A DNA stretch of 64,000 nucleotides. It comes from Brevibacillus_D fluminis_A. GTDB lineage: Bacteria > Bacillota > Bacilli > Brevibacillales > Brevibacillaceae. Made by a program: the position numbers and the translations under genes. The notes beneath the pieces are model-generated. The model searched no databases and was not told the origin of the DNA. It worked only from the letters and a program-made list of their open reading frames with translations. Every line of letters begins with the position of its first letter. Position 1 is the first letter of the stretch. Below, piece by piece: positions 50,432 through 58,331 of the stretch. The DNA is taken from contig NZ_CM125436.1 in the NCBI RefSeq assembly GCF_052072235.1, positions 434,001 through 498,000 on the forward strand, read 5' to 3'.

Positions 50432-51718
50432 CTACACAGTCTGCTTCAACGCTTGATCCAAATCTTCCAAAATATCATCGATCGCTTCCGTACCGACTGA
50501 CAGGCGGATCATTTCCGGATTCACGCCCGCAGCGCGCTGCTCGTCTTCGTTCAGCTGCTGATGCGTCGTGCTTGCCGGATGGATGATGAGCGACTTGGAG
50601 TCGCCGACGTTTGCCAGATGGGAGAACAGCTTGGTCGACTCAAGCAGCTTGCGGCCTTCATTCACGCCGCCTTTGACACCGAATGTAAGGATGGCGCCTT
50701 GCCCTTTCGGCAAATACTTTTGCGCCAGCTTGTATTGGGAATCGCTTTCAAGCCCTGGGTAGTTGACCCATTCCACTTGCGGATGCGCGGACAGAAACTT
50801 GGCGACAGCCAGCGCGTTTTGGCTGTGGCGCTCCATGCGCAGGTGCAAGGTTTCCAAGCCTTGCAGGAACAAGAAGGAGTTGAACGGCGATTGGGCAGCG
50901 CCGAGGTCGCGCTGCAGCTGCACGCGAGCCTTGATGATATAGGCCAGGTTGCCGACAGCCTCGGAATAGTTCACGCCGTGATAGCTTGGGTCCGGGGTAG
51001 TCAGGCCCGGGAATTTGCCATTGTTCCAATCGAATTTGCCGGAATCGACGATGATGCCGCCGATCGAGGTGCCATGTCCGCCGATGAATTTGGTCGTGGA
51101 ATGCACGATGATGTCAGCGCCGAAGTCAAATGGACGGCACAGGATCGGGGACGCGAATGTGTTGTCGACGATGAGCGGCAGGCCATTTTCGTGCGCGATC
51201 GCAGCGATCGCTTCCAGGTCCGCTACGTTGATGCGCGGATTGCCGATCGTTTCGATGAACACCGCTTTTGTTTTTTCATTGATTTTTTCACGGAAATTGT
51301 CCGGGTTGGACTGATCGACAAAATGAACCTTGATGCCCAGTTTCGGGAACGTGTGATAGAAGAGATTGTAGGTACCGCCGTACAGGCTGCTGGAGGCGAC
51401 AATTTCGTCACCGGCCACAGCGATATTCAGCAGCGCGAACGTGATCGCCGCCTGTCCGGAAGCGGTCGCCAATGCGCCAACGCCACCTTCCAGCAATGCC
51501 ACGCGTTTCTCGAATACGTCGTTGGTCGGATTCATGATGCGGGTATAAATATTGCCGAACTCTTTTAGCGCAAACAGGTTTGCCGCATGGTCCGCATCGC
51601 GGAAAACATACGAGCTGGTTTGGTAAATCGGCACAGCGCGGGAACCGGTAACCGGATCAACCTCTTGTCCGCCGTGCAGTGCGAGTGTTTCAGGCTTCCA
51701 TTGTGGATTGGTAGTCAT
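50432..51718 (-). CDS. metY: O-acetylhomoserine sulfhydrylase (O-acetylhomoserine aminocarboxypropyltransferase)
   Basis: A 428-residue PLP enzyme of the Cys/Met metabolism family that makes homocysteine directly from O-acetylhomoserine and sulfide. N-terminal PETLALHGGQEVDPVTGSRA, the PLP lysine in VHSTTKFIGGHGTSIGG, and long length (~430) are typical of MetY rather than MetB/MetI. The insert VNYPGLESDSQYKLAQKY is also MetY-like. AAGGAGAAAGAG precedes the ATG. Regulated by an S-box riboswitch and terminator (51748-51913), so it is repressed when SAM is plentiful. It lets the cell use sulfide as sulfur source, and is divergent from cydA. Confidence 0.93.
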   Translation of the reverse strand: MTTNPQWKPETLALHGGQEVDPVTGSRAVPIYQTSSYVFRDADHAANLFALKEFGNIYTRIMNPTNDVFEKRVALLEGGVGALATASGQAAITFALLNIAVAGDEIVASSSLYGGTYNLFYHTFPKLGIKVHFVDQSNPDNFREKINEKTKAVFIETIGNPRINVADLEAIAAIAHENGLPLIVDNTFASPILCRPFDFGADIIVHSTTKFIGGHGTSIGGIIVDSGKFDWNNGKFPGLTTPDPSYHGVNYSEAVGNLAYIIKARVQLQRDLGAAQSPFNSFLFLQGLETLHLRMERHSQNALAVAKFLSAHPQVEWVNYPGLESDSQYKLAQKYLPKGQGAILTFGVKGGVNEGRKLLESTKLFSHLANVGDSKSLIIHPASTTHQQLNEDEQRAAGVNPEMIRLSVGTEAIDDILEDLDQALKQTV

Positions 51719-51747
51719 AGCTCTTTCTCCTTCTCATTTATCAAATA

Positions 51748-51780
51748 AAAAAGCCTTCTTCCGAGGAGAAGAAGGCTTTT
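51748..51780 (-). terminator. S-box expression-platform terminator of metY
   Basis: On the minus strand AAAAGCCTTCTTC pairs with AAGAAGGCTTTTTT across a short loop, followed by a T run. It sits between the S-box and the start codon, so it is the transcription switch. Confidence 0.9.
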
Positions 51781-51805
51781 GTTTGCGAACGAACGCCAAA
51801 CGCCA

Positions 51806-51913
51806 AGTTCATCTCTCAGAATCCATCGATTCTGCAGGATTTAGCACCTTGCATGTGGATCATGCCGGTTGCCGGGCTTCAAAGGGCCAGTCCCTCCGCC
51901 ACTCTTGATGAGT
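51806..51913 (-). promoter_or_regulatory. SAM-I (S-box) riboswitch upstream of metY
   Basis: Read on the minus strand, the classic S-box core is present: CTCATCAAGAG, then TGGCGGAGGGACTGGCCC, then GAAGCCCGGCAACC, AAGGTGCTAAATCC and the closing GATTCTGAGAGATGA. All consensus blocks occur in order with plausible stem distances. SAM binding would favour the terminator at 51748-51780 and stop metY expression. Confidence 0.95.
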
Positions 51914-51944
51914 TGTGAATTTTAAAATTAGTGGAACGATTCTA

Positions 51945-51973
51945 ATTGTAAGGGATGATTGGGTGGGTGTCAA
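51945..51973 (-). promoter_or_regulatory. sigma-A promoter of metY
   Basis: On the minus strand TTGACA (complement of 51968-51973) and TACAAT (complement of 51945-51950) with a 17-bp spacer. It lies just upstream of the S-box. Confidence 0.85.
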
Positions 51974-52061
51974 CCGGTTAATTACAAGTAAACGGATGGG
52001 AATTATCAAAGTTTCAAATTTGTAACCGATTCGCCGTTGCCCGTTCACAAACTACCTGCTT

Positions 52062-52075
52062 TGCTAGCGCTTCCA
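52062..52075 (+). promoter_or_regulatory. cre-like site upstream of cydA
   Basis: TGCTAGCGCTTCCA fits the cre consensus TGWAARCGYTWNCW at 12 of 14 positions. CcpA control of cytochrome bd genes is known in B. subtilis. A TTGCTA at 52061-52066 overlapping it might be a -35 element. Confidence 0.45.
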
Positions 52076-52142
52076 CTGCTTACATTATGAATATGGCATA
52101 TAAACAAAGTCTGATATAGAGACAAACAGGGGTGAGATAGGA

Positions 52143-53459
52143 ATGGATTTGGACAACACCGTACTGGCACGAATTTTGACATCGCTGACTTTAGGGTTCC
52201 ACATTATTTTTGCAGCGTTAGGCGTTGGTATTCCGGTCATGATTTCGATTGCCGAATGGCTTGGCATCCGCCGAAAAGACCCGATGTACACGCTGATGGC
52301 CCGCCGTTGGGTGAAAGGCTTTACGGTTACGGTAGCGGTTGGGGTTGTGACGGGCACCTGTATCGGCTTGCAGTTGAGCTTGCTGTGGCCCAGCTTCATG
52401 AAAATAGCGGGGGAAGCGATCGCGCTGCCGCTGTTTTTGGAGACGTTCGCCTTTTTCTTTGAAGCCATCTTTCTTGGCATTTATCTGTATACATGGGATC
52501 GATTCAAAAATCCGTACGTGCACTGGCTGATTTCCATTCCTGTCATCATCGGCTCGACCGCGTCCGCATTTTTCATCATGACGGTCAATGCGTTCATGAA
52601 TGCGCCGCAGGGCTTTACGCTGAAGAATGGGAGCATCGTGGATATCCAGCCACTAGTTGCCATGTTCAATCCGGCGACGCCGTCGAAGGCAGGCCATATG
52701 ATCCTCTCTTCTTATGTAGCATCGGCGTTTGTGCTGGCTGCGATCGCCGCCTACCGTATTCTGAAGGGCAACAAGCACGAATACTATCGCAAAGCGTTGA
52801 CGCTCACGATGGTGACAGGGCTGCTATTTGCCGGTGGAACCGCGCTGTGGGGGGATATCGCCGGCAAATATTTGGCCGAATACCAACCGGCGAAGCTCGC
52901 AGCAGCTGAATGGCATTTTGAGACGAAAGCGCAGGCCGAGCTGGTCTTCGGCGGTGTGCTGGACAAAGAGACGATGGAAGTGAAATACGGGTTGAAGCTG
53001 CCGTATGCGCTCAGCATTCTCGCAGGCAGTTCACCCGACACCGAGGTGACCGGGCTTGACCGGATTCCACGAGACGAGTGGCCGCCGCTCATCGTTCACT
53101 ATTTATTCGACTCCATGGTCGCCATCGGCTGCTATCTTTTAGCTGTGCCTTTGCTGTATTTCCTCTATCGCCGATTGAAAAAAGGAGCGATTCCCCGGTT
53201 TGTACTGCGGCTGATCATCGGGGGAGCGCCGCTGGCGATGCTGGCGATCGAGACGGGCTGGATATTCGCGGAGGTCGGCCGCCAGCCGTGGATACTGGTG
53301 GGGTACATGAAAACGCAGCATGCCGCGACGACTGCGGGCCATGTTGGCGAGATGCTGATCTTGTTTACGCTTTTGTACCTGTTCCTTGGGATCGTGTCCT
53401 CGCTTGTCTTGATGCGGATGTTCAAAAATAAGCCGGCAGAAGCGGAACTCCGCTCATGA
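52143..53459 (+). CDS. cydA: cytochrome bd ubiquinol oxidase subunit I, short Q-loop (YthA-like)
   Basis: A 438-residue membrane subunit of a bd-type terminal oxidase that oxidises quinol with O2. The heme-ligand His is in LTLGFHIIFAALGVG, another His in SKAGHMILSSYVASAF, and the quinol/heme region GWIFAEVGRQPW is conserved. The protein lacks the long insertion between helices 6 and 7, as in YthA and cyanide-insensitive oxidases. ATG follows GGGGTGA. Such oxidases keep working when heme-copper oxidases are blocked by sulfide. It forms an operon with cydB (39 bp gap). Confidence 0.93.
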   Translation: MDLDNTVLARILTSLTLGFHIIFAALGVGIPVMISIAEWLGIRRKDPMYTLMARRWVKGFTVTVAVGVVTGTCIGLQLSLLWPSFMKIAGEAIALPLFLETFAFFFEAIFLGIYLYTWDRFKNPYVHWLISIPVIIGSTASAFFIMTVNAFMNAPQGFTLKNGSIVDIQPLVAMFNPATPSKAGHMILSSYVASAFVLAAIAAYRILKGNKHEYYRKALTLTMVTGLLFAGGTALWGDIAGKYLAEYQPAKLAAAEWHFETKAQAELVFGGVLDKETMEVKYGLKLPYALSILAGSSPDTEVTGLDRIPRDEWPPLIVHYLFDSMVAIGCYLLAVPLLYFLYRRLKKGAIPRFVLRLIIGGAPLAMLAIETGWIFAEVGRQPWILVGYMKTQHAATTAGHVGEMLILFTLLYLFLGIVSSLVLMRMFKNKPAEAELRS

Positions 53460-53498
53460 GCCGCTGCCGAATTTGCAAAGGTAGGAGAGTGAAGGGGA

Positions 53499-54512
53499 AT
53501 GTCGCTTGAAATGCTGGGGATCACGGTGCTCTGGGTCTTCTTGTACGGCTATATCATCGTCGCGTCTATCGACTTCGGTGCAGGATTTTTCGCGTTCTAC
53601 TGCAAGATGCTGGGCAAAGACCACCTTGTCAACAATACGATCGAACGCTATTTGTCGCCGGTGTGGGAAGTTACCAACGTTTTCTTGATCTTTTTCATCG
53701 TTGGGCTTGTCGGCTTTTTCCCCAGTACGGCTTATTACTATGGAACCGCGCTGCTGGTACCGGGAAGCATATTTTTGGTGCTGCTTTCGCTCAGAGGCTC
53801 GTTTTACGCCTTTGCTCATTACGGGGCGAGGGACAATCTGACCTATTTGGCGACCTATGGCCTGACGGGATTGTTCATTCCGGCATCGCTGGCGACGATA
53901 TTGACCATTTCCGAAGGGGGATTCATCGACAAGCAGGGCGATCAGATTGTTCTCTTGACCGATCGGCTGTTAACGAGCCCGTATTCTTGGGCGGTCGTAT
54001 TCCTCGCGTTGGTCAGCATCCTGTTTATCAGCGCCAGCTTCCTGACGTATTATGCTGATCGGGCTCGTGATCATGATGCTGTCAAGCTGCTGCGCTCCTA
54101 TGCGCTCGGCTGGAGTTTGCCGACGATTTTTGCCAGCTTCATGGTGTTTTTGTCCATCCGTAATCACAACCTTGATCATTTCGAGCGCATGCTTGATGTG
54201 AGCTGGCTGTTTTTGCTGTCGTTCGCGTGCTTTCTCGTTGCGCTTGCCCTGATTTTTATGAAAAAGTATTACGGATGGGCATTTATCGCGGTCATGCTGC
54301 AATTCGCCTTTGCATTTTTCGGCTATGGCGTCTCCCATCTGCCGTATTTACTGTATCCGTTCATTACCATTACGGATAGTGTGACCAGCCCTGCGATGGG
54401 CACGGCGCTGATAATCGGTTTCATCGCTGGCTTGCTGTTGCTGATCCCATCACTAATCCTGCTGATGCGCCTGTTTTTATTCGATGCGCGCTATGTTCAG
54501 GGACGGCCGTAG
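53499..54512 (+). CDS. cydB: cytochrome bd ubiquinol oxidase subunit II
   Basis: A 337-residue polytopic partner of CydA with about eight or nine helices. It starts LEMLGITVLWVFLYGYIIVA with GAGFFAFYCKMLGKD, matching CydB/YthB N-termini. It helps stabilise the d-type heme site and lacks heme ligands of its own in most enzymes. AAGGGGA precedes the ATG. It is co-transcribed with cydA; no cydCD exporter genes are in the window. Confidence 0.9.
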   Translation: MSLEMLGITVLWVFLYGYIIVASIDFGAGFFAFYCKMLGKDHLVNNTIERYLSPVWEVTNVFLIFFIVGLVGFFPSTAYYYGTALLVPGSIFLVLLSLRGSFYAFAHYGARDNLTYLATYGLTGLFIPASLATILTISEGGFIDKQGDQIVLLTDRLLTSPYSWAVVFLALVSILFISASFLTYYADRARDHDAVKLLRSYALGWSLPTIFASFMVFLSIRNHNLDHFERMLDVSWLFLLSFACFLVALALIFMKKYYGWAFIAVMLQFAFAFFGYGVSHLPYLLYPFITITDSVTSPAMGTALIIGFIAGLLLLIPSLILLMRLFLFDARYVQGRP

Positions 54513-54537
54513 CCGAGTCGAAAATAACGGAAAGATG

Positions 54538-54546
54538 TGGTATGAT
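54538..54546 (+). promoter_or_regulatory. extended -10 promoter of the rhodanese gene
   Basis: TGGTATGAT (TGn plus TATGAT), 52 bp before the start codon, with no strong -35. Confidence 0.45.
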
Positions 54547-54597
54547 GATGCGAGGATTGTAGTTTGCTGGGAATCATCATACAGGAGGCTGACATAG

Positions 54598-54909
54598 ATG
54601 GAACAACAAGTAAAGGAAATATTGCCGGATGAACTGATCGCCAAGCTGGAAAAAGGCGAAAAGCTGCAGCTGATCGATGTGCGCGAGCTGGAGGAATGGA
54701 ACGCGGGCCACATGAAAGAAGCGAAGCTGATCCCGCTCGGCTTTTTGCCACACCGACTGGATGAGCTGGACAAAGAAACGCCGCTCATCATGATCTGCCG
54801 CAGCGGAGCGCGCAGCCATCGCGCATGCGAGTATTTGACGGAGCTGGGGTTTGATGCGACCAATCTGGTAGGCGGCATGCTTGCTTGGCCGGGCGAAGTG
54901 GAGAAATAA
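54598..54909 (+). CDS. single-domain rhodanese (sulfurtransferase)
   Basis: A 103-residue cytoplasmic rhodanese with active-site loop MICRSGARSHRACEYL; the catalytic Cys is in the CRSGAR loop. It has the CH2A-type fragment LIDVRELEEWNAGHM and moves sulfane sulfur between thiols. AGGAGG precedes the ATG by 11. Its position right after the bd oxidase genes and before the copper-assembly genes links persulfide handling to respiration, though it has its own likely promoter. Confidence 0.92.
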   Translation: MEQQVKEILPDELIAKLEKGEKLQLIDVRELEEWNAGHMKEAKLIPLGFLPHRLDELDKETPLIMICRSGARSHRACEYLTELGFDATNLVGGMLAWPGEVEK

Positions 54910-54922
54910 AATGGTAGCGTGC

Positions 54923-54955
54923 AGGCATTGGGCTTTTTGGCCTGATGCCTTTGTT
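54923..54955 (+). terminator. probable terminator after the rhodanese gene
   Basis: AGGCAT (54923-54928) pairs with ATGCCT (54945-54950), with inner GGC/GCC pairing, then TTGTTT. It is moderate in strength. Confidence 0.55.
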
Positions 54956-55011
54956 TCGTGTGCAATCGAACCGAAACGATCACAAAATCGGAAAAGAAGG
55001 AGAAAGGAACC

Positions 55012-55425
55012 ATGAAGAGTTGGAGACGATTGCTGCCGGTATTCGCGCTTGTGCTGGCGATGCTCGCAGGCTGCGGAGCAAAGGATGAGACGCAAAAAGA
55101 ACCGATCAAGCAGCAGGCGAGCGCCGATTCGTATACGGCAGATCTGCTCATCACACCGGGCATTGTCGGACCGAATACATATGAGATCACCATCACAGAC
55201 GACAAGCAGCAAAAGATGGATACGGGCAGCGCCAAGCTGACTTTCGCGATGCAGGGGATGGGTGACCACGGAAAAAGCGAACAGCAGCTGAAAGCAAAAG
55301 ACGGCAAATGGACGGCGGAAGGCCCGCATCTGATGATGGACGGCACGTGGGATGTCAAGCTGATCTGGACCGACGAAAAACAGAACGTGCACACGTTTAC
55401 GTACAGCGTCACCGTACAAAACTAG
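55012..55425 (+). CDS. YtkA-like domain lipoprotein
   Basis: A 137-residue lipoprotein: signal peptide with lipobox LAMLAGCG (Cys at ~22), then a YtkA-like beta domain (TPGIVGPNTYEITITDD, MQGMGDHGKSEQQLKAKDGK, TWDVKLIWTD). Met and His residues (MQGMGDHG) could bind copper. Such proteins often sit beside SCO genes and may help copper delivery to the CuA site. ATG 55012 follows AAGGAGAAAGG. It ends 28 bp before the SCO1 gene. Confidence 0.8.
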   Translation: MKSWRRLLPVFALVLAMLAGCGAKDETQKEPIKQQASADSYTADLLITPGIVGPNTYEITITDDKQQKMDTGSAKLTFAMQGMGDHGKSEQQLKAKDGKWTAEGPHLMMDGTWDVKLIWTDEKQNVHTFTYSVTVQN

Positions 55426-55453
55426 TAGATAGAGTCAAAGGAGAGGGACACCC

Positions 55454-56050
55454 ATGCGGAAGTATTGGCTTGCCATCTTGGCAAGTGTGATTGGACTAGC
55501 AGTCATCGGTTATTTCGGATACAGCTATTACGAGCAGAAGCACCGATTGCCGGTCTATAAAACCATGCCTGATTTTGCCCTGGAAAATTTGGACGGATCG
55601 CCGTTCCATTTCAGCGATACTGACGGCAAGGTGCGTCTTGTCGCCTTTATTTTCACCAATTGCATCGATGTTTGCCCGCCGACGACCTTGAACATGGCCA
55701 AAATTCAAAAGGAGTTGAAGGCCGAAGGATTGTTCGGCAAAGATGTGCAGCTGATGACGGTCACGTTTGATCCGGAGCGGGATACGCCGGCTGTTTTGCA
55801 AAAATACGCGGACAGCTTTGGCGCAGATCAGACAGGCTGGCACTTCCTCCGCGGTGAGGAAGCGACGGTGGCCCAGGTCGCGCAAAGCTTTGGGGTCGGC
55901 GTCTTGAAGCAGCCGGATGGCACGTTTGTCCATACGATGAAGATTTTTTTGATCGACAAGGAGAAAAAAATGCGCGCCATTTATGGCATGGCCGCAGAGA
56001 TGGATATGGACAAAATCATCGGGGACATGAAGCGATTGGCAGACGAATAA
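55454..56050 (+). CDS. SCO1/SenC family copper chaperone, membrane-anchored
   Basis: A 198-residue thioredoxin-fold protein with an N-terminal membrane anchor (ILASVIGLAVIGYFGYSY). The copper ligands CxxxC (FTNCIDVCPPTTLN) and the distal His (TFVHTMKIFLID) are all present. SCO proteins deliver or reduce copper at the CuA centre of heme-copper oxidases; the bd oxidase upstream needs no copper, so the target oxidase lies elsewhere. AAAGGAGAGGG precedes the ATG. Its last 70 bp overlap the end of the convergent DUF3889 gene. Confidence 0.92.
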   Translation: MRKYWLAILASVIGLAVIGYFGYSYYEQKHRLPVYKTMPDFALENLDGSPFHFSDTDGKVRLVAFIFTNCIDVCPPTTLNMAKIQKELKAEGLFGKDVQLMTVTFDPERDTPAVLQKYADSFGADQTGWHFLRGEEATVAQVAQSFGVGVLKQPDGTFVHTMKIFLIDKEKKMRAIYGMAAEMDMDKIIGDMKRLADE

Positions 56051-56403
56051 GCGGTGCCTTCCGCCTCATCCACCTGCAGGCGAATCAGTTTTTCTGATGT
56101 TTGCTCAAACTGGATTCGCACATAAACAGCCCAGATTCGTCCGTTCTTTTTGAGCAGCAGCTTGAACGTTTCTTGGGCGATGCCCGGTGCTGGGTACGTT
56201 CGGCCTACATGAAGATAATCGATGATTGCGGTATTCGGATACCGCTTCATCGTTTCCGTTACCGCCAGCCGACCCCATTTGGCATAACCCGGTTCAGGCG
56301 CAGGTGCTGCGACCAGCGAATGCGCATGAGCTTCGGGCTGGCCAGGCAGAACGGCGGCAAAACAAAGCGCGCAGCAAAGCCATAGGCAAGAGAGACGTTT
56401 CAT
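55981..56403 (-). CDS. DUF3889-domain secreted protein
   Basis: A 140-residue exported protein: signal peptide (CLWLCCALCFAAVLPGQPEA), then YAKWGRLAVTETMKRYPNTA, which matches DUF3889 proteins of Bacillus; their function is unknown. The rest (KLLLKKNGRIWAVYVRIQFE) fits a small beta domain. The C-terminal ~23 residues (to SISISAAMP) are read from the antisense of the SCO1 3' end and look unrelated to the family, so the real domain ends before the overlap. AAGGAGC precedes the ATG. The gene stands alone. Confidence 0.75.
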   Translation of the reverse strand: MKRLSCLWLCCALCFAAVLPGQPEAHAHSLVAAPAPEPGYAKWGRLAVTETMKRYPNTAIIDYLHVGRTYPAPGIAQETFKLLLKKNGRIWAVYVRIQFEQTSEKLIRLQVDEAEGTAYSSANRFMSPMILSISISAAMP

Positions 56404-56524
56404 GACTGCTCCTTTCGTTTACAGCGGACCTGTGATCTTCCTAGTCTGACCGCAGTCATTGCGGTTATGCAAACAGCGAGCGGGATGGCTTGTCCAATTG
56501 AGTGGAAAGAAATCACCAGCATTA

Positions 56525-56533
56525 TGGTACAAT
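56525..56533 (+). promoter_or_regulatory. extended -10 promoter of the RNase J gene
   Basis: TGGTACAAT (TGn plus TACAAT), 36 bp before the start codon; no adequate -35 seen. Confidence 0.5.
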
Positions 56534-56568
56534 AGATAGGAAGTAGAGGAACGGTAGGAGGTATTTTT

Positions 56569-58218
56569 TTGAGTGAAGTAAAAATCTTTGGGCTTGGCGG
56601 TTTGGGCGAGATCGGGAAAAACATGTACTGCGTAGAGTACGAAGACGAAATCATCGTCATCGACTGCGGCGTCAAGTTCCCGGAAAACGAGATGTTCGGC
56701 ATTGATCTCGTCATCCCAGACGTCTCTTATTTGATCGAAAACAAGCACAAAATCAAGGGATTGTTTTTGACCCATGGCCATGAGGACCATATCGGCGCGA
56801 TTCCTTTTGTGCAAAAGCAGGTGAAAATGCCGATTTACGGCGGGCGCCTGACGCTTGGCTTGGTGAAGTCCAAGCTGGAAGAACACCGGATGGTGGCGGA
56901 AGTGGAAATGAATTTCGTCAACGAAGACTCGGTGATCGCTTTCAACCATATGACGGTTTCGTTTTTCCGCACCAACCACAGCATTCCGGATTCATACGGC
57001 ATCTGCATCGAAACGCCGCAAGGGAAAGTTGTGCACACCGGCGACTTCAAACTGGATATGACGCCGGTCGGCCATTCCACGGAGTTTGCCAAAATGGCGA
57101 AGATCGGCAACGGCGATGTGCTCGCGCTCCTTTCTGACAGCACAAACAGCGAACGTCCTGGCTTCACGATGTCTGAGCGTTCCGTTGGCGAGGGCATTCT
57201 CGATGTGGTGACGAAAGCGAGAGGACGCATCATTTTGGCGACGTTTGCCTCAAACGTGCATCGTCTGCAGCAGGTCGTGGATGCAGCCAAGGCGCAGAAC
57301 CGCAAGATCGCGGTGATCGGACGCAGCATGGAAAAAGTCTTTTTGATCGGACAGGAGCTGGGCTACATCCAGATTCCGGAAGGCATGCTGATCGACATCA
57401 AAACGATCGACAATTATTCGGACAACCAGATTTTGATCATCTGCACAGGCAGCCAAGGGGAGCCGATGGCAGCGCTGACCCGGATCGCTTCGGGATCGCA
57501 CCGCACCGTGCAAATTTACCCGGACGATACCGTGATCATCTCTGCATCGCCGATTCCGGGGAATACGGTGAATGTCAGCCGGACGATCGACAAGCTGTAC
57601 CGCGCTGGCGCCAACGTGATCCACGGTTCCGTGTTTGACATCCATGCGTCCGGTCACGGCAGCAGCGAAGAGCTGAAGCTGATGCTCAGCTTTATCCGTC
57701 CGCGTTACTTCATCCCGATTCACGGTGAGTACCGGATGCTCAAAACGCATGCCAAGCTTGCCATGCAAGTCGGGATTGAACCGAAAAACATTTTTGTCAT
57801 GGACAACGGCGAGTGTCTGCGTGCAACCCGCGAATCGGTTACGATGGGCAAGGTGCCGGCAGGCGTCGTGCTGATCGACGGAAGCGGGATCGGCGATGTC
57901 GGCAATATCGTGCTGCGCGACCGCAAGCATTTGGCGGAAGACGGCTTGATCGTGGTCGTCGTCAGCATCGACATGAAAAATTTCAAAGTGCTGACGGGGC
58001 CAGACCTGGTAAGCCGCGGATTCGTCTATGTGCGCGGCTCGGAATCGCTGATTCAGGAAGCGACGGTTCTGGTAAAACAAAAGCTGCTGGAAGCCATGGA
58101 TAAAAAGGTCAAAGACTGGTCGGAGCTGAAAGCGCAGATCAATGAAGTGCTGAAGCCGTACATCTTTGAAAAGACGGGACGCAACCCGATGATCTTGACT
58201 ATTTTGATGGAAGTGTAA
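56569..58218 (+). CDS. rnjA: ribonuclease J1
   Basis: A 549-residue metallo-beta-lactamase/beta-CASP nuclease with both 5' exonuclease and endonuclease activity in mRNA decay and rRNA maturation. The metal site LTHGHEDHIGA is complete, unlike RNase J2, and HTGDFKLDMTPVG, SDSTNSERPGFTMSE, GRSMEKVF and SGHGSSEELKLML follow in order. It ends with the usual C-terminal domain (RGFVYVRGSE). TTG 56569 is 7 nt from GGAGG. The rpoY gene that precedes rnjA in B. subtilis is absent here. Confidence 0.93.
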   Translation: MSEVKIFGLGGLGEIGKNMYCVEYEDEIIVIDCGVKFPENEMFGIDLVIPDVSYLIENKHKIKGLFLTHGHEDHIGAIPFVQKQVKMPIYGGRLTLGLVKSKLEEHRMVAEVEMNFVNEDSVIAFNHMTVSFFRTNHSIPDSYGICIETPQGKVVHTGDFKLDMTPVGHSTEFAKMAKIGNGDVLALLSDSTNSERPGFTMSERSVGEGILDVVTKARGRIILATFASNVHRLQQVVDAAKAQNRKIAVIGRSMEKVFLIGQELGYIQIPEGMLIDIKTIDNYSDNQILIICTGSQGEPMAALTRIASGSHRTVQIYPDDTVIISASPIPGNTVNVSRTIDKLYRAGANVIHGSVFDIHASGHGSSEELKLMLSFIRPRYFIPIHGEYRMLKTHAKLAMQVGIEPKNIFVMDNGECLRATRESVTMGKVPAGVVLIDGSGIGDVGNIVLRDRKHLAEDGLIVVVVSIDMKNFKVLTGPDLVSRGFVYVRGSESLIQEATVLVKQKLLEAMDKKVKDWSELKAQINEVLKPYIFEKTGRNPMILTILMEV

Positions 58219-58256
58219 CGACACTTACGCTATTTTCTGCTGATACATGAGCAGGG

Positions 58257-58262
58257 TATAAT
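58257..58262 (+). promoter_or_regulatory. -10 element before the bacilliredoxin gene
   Basis: A perfect TATAAT, 70 bp before the start codon; the -35 is weak (TTTCTG at 58234-58239, spacer 17). If used, the hairpin at 58286-58305 falls inside the leader. Confidence 0.4.
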
Positions 58263-58285
58263 AGAAGCACCGAATGCATCACACC

Positions 58286-58305
58286 AAAAACGCCGAGGCG
58301 TTTTT
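58286..58305. terminator. terminator-like hairpin between rnjA and brxB
   Basis: AAAAACGC (58286-58293) and GCGTTTTT (58298-58305) are perfect arms around CGAG, ending in Ts. It either ends rnjA or attenuates the next gene. Confidence 0.65.
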
Positions 58306-58331
58306 ACCAAAACAAGAGGAGTGATCCAAAG

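Noticed and set aside
52015..52050. Possible Rex operator before cydA (CAAATTTG and TTCACAA)
   Set aside because: The half-sites do not assemble into TTGTGAA-N4-TTCACAA.
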